Under the pieces are notes generated by a model. It worked only from the letters and a program-made list of their open reading frames with translations, had not been told where the DNA came from and ran no database searches. A program made the position numbers and the translations under genes. From positions 1 through 30,298 of the forward strand of contig ATSW01007458.1 of NCBI GenBank assembly GCA_000444245.1: a stretch of DNA of 30,298 nt, given 5' to 3'. Positions 10,601-22,600 of the stretch are shown one piece after another. The DNA comes from Botryllus schlosseri (taxonomy: Eukaryota; Chordata; Ascidiacea; Stolidobranchia; Styelidae). How positions within the stretch are numbered: position 1 is the first letter of the stretch; each line of letters begins with the position of its first letter.

Positions 10601-13600
10601 TATCTGACGCAAAATCAGGGTTACCGTATTTTGAGAACCAAAAAAGAGGACAATTTTCAAAAATTCTGAAAATTTTTCTACAAATGGTAGACTGAGTTGA
10701 CTAAAAAAAATGGTCATCATTTTGTCACAACTCCCGAATTACCTACACTTCTGTGGTGATGAGTAAAAAAGAGGTCATCTTTCCGACTTGCCCACCGAAT
10801 GATCCACTTTTAGCGTATATTAGCCGTGTTGACAAAAAAATTAATAAATAGGTCATCTTTCCCATTTCTGCTCCCGAAATACCCGTCACACCGTATTTTG
10901 TCTTGACAATCTGGCGTTCGCTGCGTCTGAGTCCAGTTTTTGATCGCATTTCAACACTTTTTCGAGAAAAAGAGGACGAATTCCCAAAAAAGAGGACATT
11001 TAGGACGCCTCCCAGGATATTTTCAATTTATTGAAAAAAGAGGACAAATCCTCCTAAAAGACAACATATTGTAACCCTACGCAAAATGACCATGAGACTA
11101 CAAATATGTGGAATAGTGGAAAATGTATTGGGTTACTGTAATTATGGGGCTACTCTGCGCGGTTATTAAGAGAATTTAACCCAAAAAATGGATGCTAAGT
11201 TATCCCAAAACTACTAACTACTATCTAAAATCCAAATTGCATGAAGTACATAGAGAAAAGGGTAAATACACAGCCACTAGCGTATGTAGTGCGGGTAGTC
11301 AAAACCAGTACTTTGTTATTGATTCAAGATATACGCTTGGAAAGTCGTGACTCATCGTAGAGAATTGTTTCGAAATTTGCACCCTGATTTGGTTATATCA
11401 AGTTTGGTGTATACAACAAATATAGTTACTATTTTACTGTCGGAAATTTGTGAGGAAAAGAAGGTTATCATTAAAACAGATTGCATATATCCTCAGAAGA
11501 CAAATTTCAAATCTGACAAGATTGGATAATCCTTAAGCATCATTCCAAACGGACAATTGGTTAAAAACACTGCAATGATTCACAACCAGAATGTCTATTT
11601 CGAACGCAACAGAGATATGCTCTTTTCGATTCATTTTGCGAGAATAATAATGTCCCCCAATGTCTCACTGCAACATTGGAAGATCAAAGCATATTCAAAA
11701 GTGGCACGAAAATGATGTTTTGGCATTTTTGTTATTTCATATTTACGTTAATATTGAAAAAAAATTCTTATCACTTCCGAGGTTTTAATTACCCGAAAAA
11801 GAGAAAATCCGCCTGTACGCCGTTTTTTCCACCAATAAAACACGACTCCTCCAACGACGATCGCCAACAGCAGAAGCAAGACAAGTACAATAACCACTGC
11901 GTTGCTTCCCCCTTTTTTAGCCTGAAAATATACGTACATATTCATTGCATGCATTTTCTTGATCAACGTAAAATGACAAACAACACTGCAAATGACCGCA
12001 ACATTCGAAAATACATTCAGTTACCATGATGCAGGGACTATCGTAAAAAAGTCATGCAAACTCAACATAAAACTATCTTGTACTTTTCAAAATAGAGAGT
12101 GTAAAATGCAGGTAAAAGTAGACGTATTTTTAAGACAGTAATTGCACGAGTAGCACAAGTAGGCAAAGCTGAAAAATCTTTTTCCAGATTTCATTTTTTA
12201 CAGTATACGACATTTCATAAGATTCAAGTTGTACGTCATAAAATCTGCACGCATTGAACGCACAAAACATATAACTGCTGGATCGCGCGCTAAACAGGGT
12301 TGTAACCAAATCACAAGGTTCCGAGTCACAAATCAATCATACTTTTTTAGTTTTGACTCGAGTCAAGTCGAGTCATTTTCAATTCACTACCGAGTCCGAG
12401 TCAGTGTTTGCTGTTCATTATCGAGTTCCAAGTCAGGTTCGACCCACTTCTGTGAGACTCTCGGGTGATAGTGAAGGCCTCGGATACATAACACACTCAT
12501 TTTGTCACTCTAGACATGTTTATTCAAATTGATTAAATACAGTTTCTAGACCTATTTTTCAATTACCGGTCCTGATACGAGATTTGAACAGAGGTGGTCA
12601 AAGTAGTAAAGAAAGCTACTCAAGTAGAAGTAGAAGTAGCGACGAAAAAATCTACTCAAGTATGAGTAGAAGTACTTCCTTCATAAGCCACCTAAAACTA
12701 CTTGAAGTAGAAGTAGAATTGACTGACTTTAAATCTACTCAAGTAAGTAAGTAGTTTTGAAAACACTGTTAATAGAGCCATTACTACACTTGCTTTTATG
12801 CTTCAACATGTATCTTCTGCAGACAAAAGACCCAATTAGAACCCAAAGTATGATACTCCGAATATCATACTAGGAATTGAAAGTGAAATACAAATACCAC
12901 TTCTAAAAAGCGGAAAATATATTTCATGTCTTTTGTCCATAAAGCTTCAAAGGTGATCTGCTAAAACGTTCCAAAAAGCCGGATTTTCCAGATTAGCAGG
13001 ACACGTTATGGGCTGCTAGATAACGATAGGATATGTAATTGCTAGATTGCGAAACGGTAGTTTCGAACATTATGGTGGGCCATGTTTACTGTGATGAAAT
13101 ATTTGATATGGGCGACGATGCGGTGTGAGCGGAACCATAAGCAATCCGGTACCTAAATTATATTCACTGATACTTTCGTGAAAATATATTTGTCACTCAG
13201 CCCCAATATTCCTCAGGCTATCTTTCATATTGGGGGATTAAACTACTTCTACTTGAGAAACTGAAAATATCGAATAGTAAGTAAGTAGATCACAAAATAT
13301 TACGAAGTAGAAGTAGAGAAAATCAGATCTACTTGAGTAAGTACCAGAAATAGAGGAAAACTACCTGAGTACTTCCAAAAAGTAGAAGTACTTCGTTACT
13401 GACCACCTCTGGATTTGAATAAGTCATTTAAAATGTATCGAGTCAATAGAAGTCCAGTCAATACACAAATTGATTCGAGTCATTACAGCCCTGGGCTTGA
13501 CCAGGTGGTGAATTGAAAATGACTCGACTTGACTCGAGAAATTAACTAGTGACTCTGTACCTTGTGACTTGATTACAAACTCTGCCTCTGGGAATACCAT

Positions 13601-16600
13601 TTTTTTCACACAGGATCATCCCGCATCATTGGCAATTTGCGAAACATAATGTTACTTACCACTGAGGTGTCGTTGTGAGAACGATTGCCTTGATACGGAA
13701 TACTGGCCGTTGCTGTTTGAGAAAATGTATTTGCTACAGTCCCGGTTGCGTCCTTATCAATCGGACCGCCCGGTTCGATCGTGGTCATTTGCTTTGTGGG
13801 CGATTTACTTTCCGCAGGAATACTCTTAGCTGAAATGAAAAGAACCAGTCTAGTGTTTCAGCAGACTTTTGTGCCTCGCAAAATATACGAGAGCTTTTTT
13901 GAGGTGAAGAACTTCAACATGCAATTGAATAGTATATTCATATTGAAATGAACGTGAATGTTTTCGGCTGACACTCGTCAGGGGTGTTCGTCAGCAACTA
14001 CTGGAGCAGTGGTTCTCAACCTCTTTGTCTTCAAGAATCCCGTTTGGACCGTCACATACCCCCGACACACACAAGCTTTAGTTCTAATTTAGCTCCATTA
14101 TCGTACGGCCGTCATCCGTCATGTGCAAATATCAACTGTATTCTAGTGATTAACAGCAACAAAATATATTTTCTTGAAAATGACATTGTACTATTTATGT
14201 AGAAATCGCGTAGAATTTTTTTACTTCAAATAAAATTCTGCAGCTGCGTTTCTTGAAATACGTGGCGTTTCTTGAAAATTCGTGCCTTCGATTTAGTATG
14301 AACAGATGCCGAAAACCCATTATCACACAGATAGGCGGTGGCGAATGTGATATTAACGGGTGACGTTTCAACAGACACCTTTCGGTATGATCGCAACATA
14401 TATGGCACCAAAATTGAGGAACATATTTTTTAATAAACATATAAAGAACAATTCTATCTAGCACCCCATCTTGAAGTGAGGCAATAACATGAGTTATCAC
14501 TAGGGCGATTTTTTTTTATATGTAGATTTCGCACTGTTGATGAACTTATCATTTGACATTTTACAGCTTGTAGCCTACTTTATAGGCCTACCGTTGTAGA
14601 CGGCCCATTGTCTACTCATTGTGAATCATAAACATTCAAATGAAACAATTAGGTTGACATGGTGTTATGATCAACGTACCGCAATATCCTAACTGAAGCA
14701 AGACTGCGTGGGCATTGCATGGCTCTTATATCAAGAAGCGCCTGATGAAAAATTGTGATGTAGACACCGTTGTCAGAATGAAGCAACACGGTTTGTCACC
14801 AGCAGTGTACGCACAACTTCAGTGTTGTCAGCCAACAACTGCCGCTGTTGAATGTTCCTTTTTCATTCTTGGCAAGCTACTTAGTAAGAACAGACACATT
14901 CTGCCCGAGAATGTAGGAAAGTATCTATCTACAACAAATTTTAATTATTTCTACCATAATACGTAATGTAACTACTGGAATTCTTCATAGGGCCAGATTT
15001 CGTTAAAATCAAGTTTTTACACGTAAAAATTCGTCAGTTTTCGGGTCAAAAAAGTTTTTTCAAGTCAAACTACTTCGTAAGGACAGACAATTCCAACCGG
15101 AAATGAAGATGAGTAGTACAATTCTAACATTATGCGGGAAAACACCTAACTTGCATACGTTAGGTCAAAATTTCGCCAAAAGGTTAAAAAATGTCAAAAT
15201 TTTGATTTTTGAGGTCAAAATCTTCCGTTTTTTTATCACAGTAGGATATATCAGCTCAAACGGCCATGCTGTTGATGTTGATCATAGCAGTAATGCAGTA
15301 AAGTTTTCGCAGACCCCCGGTTGACAACCACTGTACTGGTGAATTTGAAAAAAGTAGCAGCAGCATTCACAAATATCACCAACAGCAAGACCATCGGAGA
15401 CAATTTCAGGATTTCTAAAAATGTCACTGTTACCGAGATCTTTGAACTGGCGATAATTTTTGACACAATTAAACTAACCTGTAGTCGTCTTGGTAGTTGG
15501 ACTCAAATTGCTCTTTGTAGTTGAGCCAGTTGACGAAGTCAATGCTGAAGTTGAAATTGTCGGTATGAGCCGCACCATTCCAGGTATGAATGATTCGACG
15601 ATATGAACAACACCGTTGGTGCCGATAATATCTGATTTTTTGACCCGCACGCTATTGATATAAACCTCGCCGTTGATATTTTGGACCGGATGAAATAACT
15701 TTGTGTTGAGACTGATAGACGTCAGACTTTGCAGGTCCTTGTAGTAGAGCGCTTTCCCTGAAGTATATATATTACAGTATGTATACAGAGCTTCACTATA
15801 CAATCGAATATTATATTCATACAGAAATAAACCCGGATATTTTCAGCGGCTAGTAGAGAATTGGAAAGAACGTTGTATATCAACAATTGTATCACCAAAT
15901 ATGACATCACCGGGATAAAAATTAAACTAATTCGAATAATTTGTTCACGTCAACTGTTTGAATTTTCATTTACACCTATTTTTACCTAAAAACTGAATAC
16001 TGTTTGAAGAAACAGACTAAAATCCAGACTCGGTCAACTTGAATAGATAGCGAAATGCCGGTAATCTTATTTTATTCTAATTTGTGAAATTTAATTGTAA
16101 TCGAATTTCTGATTTTCCTGAAAATGCTACGAGAGAGCTTTATAGTGTGGAACGAGCCAAGCTTGATGTACAGACATTTGCTATTCTCGCGCTTACGTGG
16201 ATGTAATTCGGTTTGATACAGGGTTGTAACCAAGTCACAAGGCACCGAGTCACAAGTCAATCTCAGTTTTATAGTTTTGACTCGAGTCAAGTCGAGTCAT
16301 TTTCAATTCACCACCGAGTCAAGTCCGAGTCCAAGTCAGGGAAAATCGGCTCGAGTCCGAGTCACGATATTATGCCTCGAGCCGAGTCCAAGTCATTGTG
16401 TTGACTGCTCAGATTCCTGTCAATGACTTGTCAAACCCACCCTTTATAACTCTGTTTGATGATATCGAATGGTTCGCATTTATAATGTACTAATTTTCCT
16501 CACTTTTAATAGTTCGTGGTCGCCATTTTCAAGTACCAGTACCGATAGTCGAGATCCCAATTGCGTGGTAACTTAACTATTCTTCGAAATTACAATGAAT

Positions 16601-19600
16601 TGTCGGTCTTCGAAGTCTGAGTCTCGAGTCATATGACTTGGTTCGAGTCATGCGCAATGACTCGAGTCCAAGTCGAGTCAATACAGAAATTGACTCAAGT
16701 CGAGTCGAGTCATTTCTGAATTTTGCGAAAATGACTCGAGTCAAGTCGAGTCATCAGAAAATCGTGACTCGAGTCGGACTCGAGTCGAGTCATGACTCGA
16801 GTCATTACAACCCTGGTTTGATATGCAGACATTTGCTGTGAAAATGAGCTCTAATTTGATAGGAACTGAAAATTGACTTTTATTGTATTTCTTTCCAGCT
16901 TTTGCGAATGCACTTAATCTAATTCTAATATTATTTTACCAAAAAACTGTTCAGGTATAATTCTTATTTTAAGGTGATTTGTAAAAGCTGAAAATTTTCC
17001 AACTGTTTTTTTTCTCTGTTTACAAGATAACATGAAGCACAAGCCGGCTGTTATCTAAACTACAGATGAGTCAAATGCAAACCTTTAATGATGTGTCTCT
17101 TGATAGCGTATGTTGGCCGTGATCTCGAGGAAATGCGGGCGGGTACAAAAATAGTATAATTGAATTTGGTAGACCTCATCCGCCTCCTGTATCCAGCGGG
17201 TAAACGCTTCAGCTGTTAATCATAACAGGATTGAAATATCATTTCGTCATCTCAAAACACCGCAATGAAAAAATAGGAAGGTGACGAAAAGACTTGGAGT
17301 AGTCTTTGAAATCGGACACACACCTGGGCCTAGGCAACGTATAAAGGAGGCTGTTCTAAAACAACTTTTTGTTTCGGGATTTCAGCCATTCACTGATTAA
17401 ATGGTCAGGTTACCCTAAAAAACGCTGCGCACCAAATTTGGTCCAATTCTAATAAGTAGAAACCGCCGCAGAGCCAATTCAAATTTTTAATTTATTAGGG
17501 AAAATTGAATGAAAAAAATTCAAATTTTACTGTCAACCCCATGAAATTGTTGAGTTGTCTTCAAAGACGATGCAAAACAATTTTGACTCAATTCCAACTA
17601 GTAGAAGCGGAGCTATTTGAGTTTTTCGTTGATAAGTCTCAGATCATCCTTGTTTGGTGAAGACAACTCAACAATTTCATGGGGTTGACAAAAATTTTTT
17701 TTTTCAAATTTTCCCTAATAAATTAAAAATTCTATTAGGCTCTGCGGCGGCTTATACTTATTAGAATTGAACCAAATTTGGTGTGCAGCGTTTTTTAGGG
17801 TAACCTGACAATTTAATGAGTGAATGGCGGGAATCCGAAAAAAAGTTATTTTTGAACATCCCTAATAATGCACATGCTCACTGAATGGAAAGAAATATCT
17901 TGAATACATCGTAACAGCGAATTGCAAACTTAAAGTATGTACATTTCGTATGAAAATTATGCTCCAATAGTTCTAAAGAATATAAAAGTTTATTAGGGTG
18001 GATTAATATTGATATTTAGTGGTCTCATTTCCTTCCAAATCAGAAAAACATCAAAAGAACAAAACCAAAATGATAATAAATGGAGGAGATAATTGGCCAC
18101 CAATGTACTAGAAGATCAATATCTATCATTCGATGGAAAATGCAAACCTGTTCAAAAAAATCCCTCATTTCGACAGATTCTTGAATAATTGACAACACAG
18201 AACCGTGACACACAATACCATCGCCTGAAACACAGTAAAACATCTCAAATTCGGCACACAGCTCATTGCAAACCATCAATTTACCGATTGATCCCGCATT
18301 ACACTGGCAAGTGGTTTTAGGCAAAGCCCCCGGTACAGATGGCGGTACGTCAGTGCAAGTAGCTTTTCTGGAGCAGCCCCCGTTATTCGTGTTGCAGGTC
18401 CTGGCTTCCCTTTTGGAGCATTGGTTCACCCCATCACCCTCGTAGCCAGGTTTGCAGACGCATTTAGCAGGATTGCCATGGGAATTGACGACGCAGGTAG
18501 CCTGCGCGTGGCACGTGCTTGTTAGGGATGTACACGGGTCGTACGGTCGACAGAAATTTCCATCACCTGGGAATGACATGAATGAAATTATACATAAAAT
18601 TATCTTTGTATTAATGTAAATATTATATTCACAGTGAAATATACCTAAAGATTTTCGGCTGACACTCGTCAGGGGTAATCGTCAGCAACTATAGAGAATC
18701 AAAAAGAACATTGTATATCAGCGGTTCTTACTGCGGACCCTTTGGAATATTTTGAAAAACCAATATTCCTCCTTTTTTTCAACCTTAATTTTTAGAGGAC
18801 GGTTCACACAGTAACTGGAAGAATGATAAAGTGATATATGAAAAAACTTTTTTATTTTAACGAAATGTGGACCTATGACGAATTCCATAGCTACATAACG
18901 CATTACGGTAGAACTAATTGAAATTTGTTGTAGTAAAACGAAAGATACTTTCCTACATTCTCGGGTAGAAAGTGTCTGTTCTTGCTAAGAATGGAGAAAA
19001 AACGTTCAACAGCAGCAGTCGTTGGCTGGCAACACTCAACTTGTGCATACACTGCTGTTGACAAACCGTGTTGCTTCATTCTGACAATGTCGTCTACATC
19101 ACAATGTTTCATCATACGCTTCTTCATATTAAAACCAATGCCCACGCAGTCTTGTTGCAGTTAGGATATTGCGGTACGTTGACCATAACACCGTGTCAAC
19201 CTATTTGTTTCATTTGACCGTTTATGATTCACAATGAGCAGACTATGGCTCGTCTACAACGGTAGGCCCATAAAGTAGGCTACAAGATGTACAATGTCAA
19301 ATGATAAGTTCGCCGACCGTGCGAACATCTACGATAGAAAAATTGAACAAAAATTTTGACTTTGTAAACGATTTTGACGATTTTTTGACCTAACGCTACA
19401 ATTTTGACAAAATTTTGACTTATTTTTCAATGTAAAAAAAATCGCCCTCATCATATATCAAATATCAGATATATGATATTCCATTTATTGTATGGCTGTA
19501 TTTGGCCCTGTCTGTTCAAAACATGACAAATGAGAAAAATATGTGTTGTACCCGAGAAATCACCTTTAACACATGGAAACGGCCACTCACCATGTCAAAT

Positions 19601-22600
19601 TCGACTTACCCACGAAATTCTGTCTGCATTTGCATTGCACCTGTTCCCGATTGATTTCGCAAGTCGCATACTCCGAACACCCGCCGTTGTTGACTCTGCA
19701 CATTTCCATGAAATTACAGTACGTGACGCCGTCTCCTCTGTAGCCAGGCTTGCAGTGACAAGTACCGGAATTGAGACAGTAGCCGTTACTGTGACATTTC
19801 GGGCTGCACACGTTTGACGCGTTTCTCGACTGGAACAAAAATAACGTCAAAATTACTTCAATAGATTTTGTGCTTTTGGTCAAGGTCGTAACCAAGTCAC
19901 AAGTCAATCTCACTTTTAAAGTTTTGACTCGATTCAAGTCGAGTCATCTTCAATTCATCACCGATACAAGTCCGAGTCCAAGTCATTGTGTTGACTGTTC
20001 AGTTTCAGGCATAAAGTTAAATCCACTTTTTACAACTCTGCTCGAGTGATATCGAATAATATACTCATTTTCCTCACTTTTAACAGTTTCAGGTCGCATT
20101 TTTAAGTACCAGTACTAATAGACTAAATACCAATGGTTTGGTAACTTTACCGTTCTTCAAAATTACAATGAAATGTCGGTCTTGGCCGTCCAAGTCTCGA
20201 GTCATATGACTTAGTCCGAGTCAGGAGTACGAGTCAATGACTCGAGTACAAGTCGAGTCAATACACAGATAGACTAAAGTCGGATCGAGTCATTTTTGGA
20301 ATTTTGAGAAAATGGCTCAAGTCACAATTTTTGGTGACTCGACTTGACTAGAGACATTTTCTCAAAATTCAGAAAATGACTCGATCAGACTTTAGTCAAT
20401 ATGTGTATTGACTCGACTAGTACTCGAGTCATGACTGGAGCCATTACAACCCTGCTTTTGGTTAGTTTATGTGTGGATACCAAATCTCGTAATATCAGTA
20501 AGAGATCAAAGTATTATCATTCACCTGAGCACACTGCGGTCCGGTATAGGTGGGGTCACAAAAGCACGCGCCATCGCCGGTAACACCTTCATTGCAATGT
20601 CCGTGTGTGGTGCACTGGCACAACAGACAATTTCTACCATATCTGTAAAGTCAAGAACCCTGTGAGTTACAAATCTACTGAAAATTGTGATATTGGAATC
20701 AACGATCAGGAAATTACATACTCCAGATTTATGGACGAAGTTCCTTTACAGTTTTAAATTTCTTTCCTGATATTTACTGCTACAAAATGTCTGTCTGATA
20801 TGTCTCCGTTCAGTTCATATTTTTCATCCTCGTTTGCTTTCTGTGTTATGATTACTGGATAATTACAGTCACATGTCACGGCGTGTAGCATTGTTTCGTC
20901 ATAGTTTGCCAAATCTGTTTTCATTTGAATTACTGTTTGTTTGCCTGTCACTTAGGGTCACTTTATTCACTTTCTACAGGTTGCAAAAGATAATGAAGTA
21001 ACATTCATTAATACGGGACATTTTGAAATTTGACCACTGATATTGATGGGTTGACTAACCACAGAGGTGGTCAAAGTAATCAAGAAAGCTACTCAAGTAG
21101 AAGTAGAAGAAGCGATGAAAAAATCTACTCAAGTACGAGTAGAAGTACTTCTTCCATATGCAACCTAAAACTACTTGAAGCATAAGTAGAATTTACTGAC
21201 TTTAAATCTACTCAAGTAAGTAAGTAGTTGTGAAAAAGATCGCGATTCGTTCACATGGATTGTCAAAAGCTGCATATTGAGCTATGCGAAAGGTGCAGAG
21301 CTTGATTCATATTGATGCATGCCAGGAGGTATCCAATTTTCGACAGCATAAGCATTTGTAGGCATCATGGAATGAAAATGATAGTATTGATATGGAAATG
21401 CGATACTAATCCTCTGTTTACTCGAACAGCCCGTTTTAGAAAATGTCATGATATAGATATGGCGCCCTCCCCCATATTATAAGGCCCGTAGTTTAGTAGA
21501 AGAGCAATACAGAAAAGTTGTATCGGATACGGTGTAAACACTTTACACGATTAGTAAACGTTGATAAAAAAATATGCTAGATCATAAAAATGCCATATTG
21601 TGTAGCTTCATTTCCGGAAATTAAAGGCATTACTATACACTTGCTTCTATCCTTCAACATCTATGTTCTCCAGACAAAAGAACTGATACTAATTAGAACT
21701 CAAAGTATGATACTGGGAATTGAAAGTGAAATATAAATACTTCTTCTAAAAGCGGAAAATGTATTTCATGTCTTTAGTCCAGAAAGTTTCAAAGGTGGTA
21801 CCGGTATGCTAAAACAGGTCTAAAGCTAAAAAAGTCAGAGTCCACTTTTCCAGAATAGGACATGCCATGGACTGCTACATTACGATATGATAAGTAAATG
21901 CTAGATTGCGAAACATCAGTATCACACATGATGGGCCATATATACTGTGATGAACTATTTCATATGGGCGACCATGCGGTGGGCCCGGAACCACGCAACC
22001 CGCCACCTAAATTATATTCACCGGTACTTTAGTGAAACCATACTAGTCACTCCGTATCCACTGCGCGCGAAGCACGACTAAAATTCTGGGCTTTACTAAA
22101 CTTTTATGAAAATTAAATGTTGATACTCCGTAAAAACAGCCCCGAAATTCCTCAGGCTATTTTCCTGATTGGAAGATTGAACTACTTCTACTTGACAAAC
22201 TGAAAATAGCGAAAAGTAAGTAAGTAGATCACAACATATTGCGAAGTATATTATGAAGTAGAAGAAGAAGTAGCAAAAATCAGATCTACTTGAGTAAGTA
22301 CCAAAAGTAGAGGAAAACTACTTGAGTACTTCGAAAAAGTAGAAGTACTTCGTTACTGACCACCTCTGCTAACCAAAGGTAATTTTTTCGACCCAAAAGT
22401 CATGTCCGACGTATAATCAGTTGGATTTGACCTTTTCTTAGTCAACCTCGCCGTCGAAATCCAGATTTCACGTCTATTATGGGATATTTTAGTTGTCTCT
22501 GTACGATCGCCTGACTCTCAAAGTTACAGAGGACGAATGGCGAAAAAAGAGGACATTTGGGCGTCGTCTGAGGACATTTTTCATTTCTTGAAAAAGGAGG

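Noticed and set aside
17041-17212. AEAFTRWIQEAD frame as the FAS1 'NEAF' box
   Set aside because: This frame hits a stop before the donor and does not fit the phase of either neighbour. The frame giving YTIFVP and KRHIIKG fits both.
12600-22340. AAGTAGAAGTAGA and GACTCGAGTC arrays as CRISPR or satellite arrays
   Set aside because: They are subterminal repeats inside elements bounded by inverted ends and 8-bp duplications, without regular spacers.
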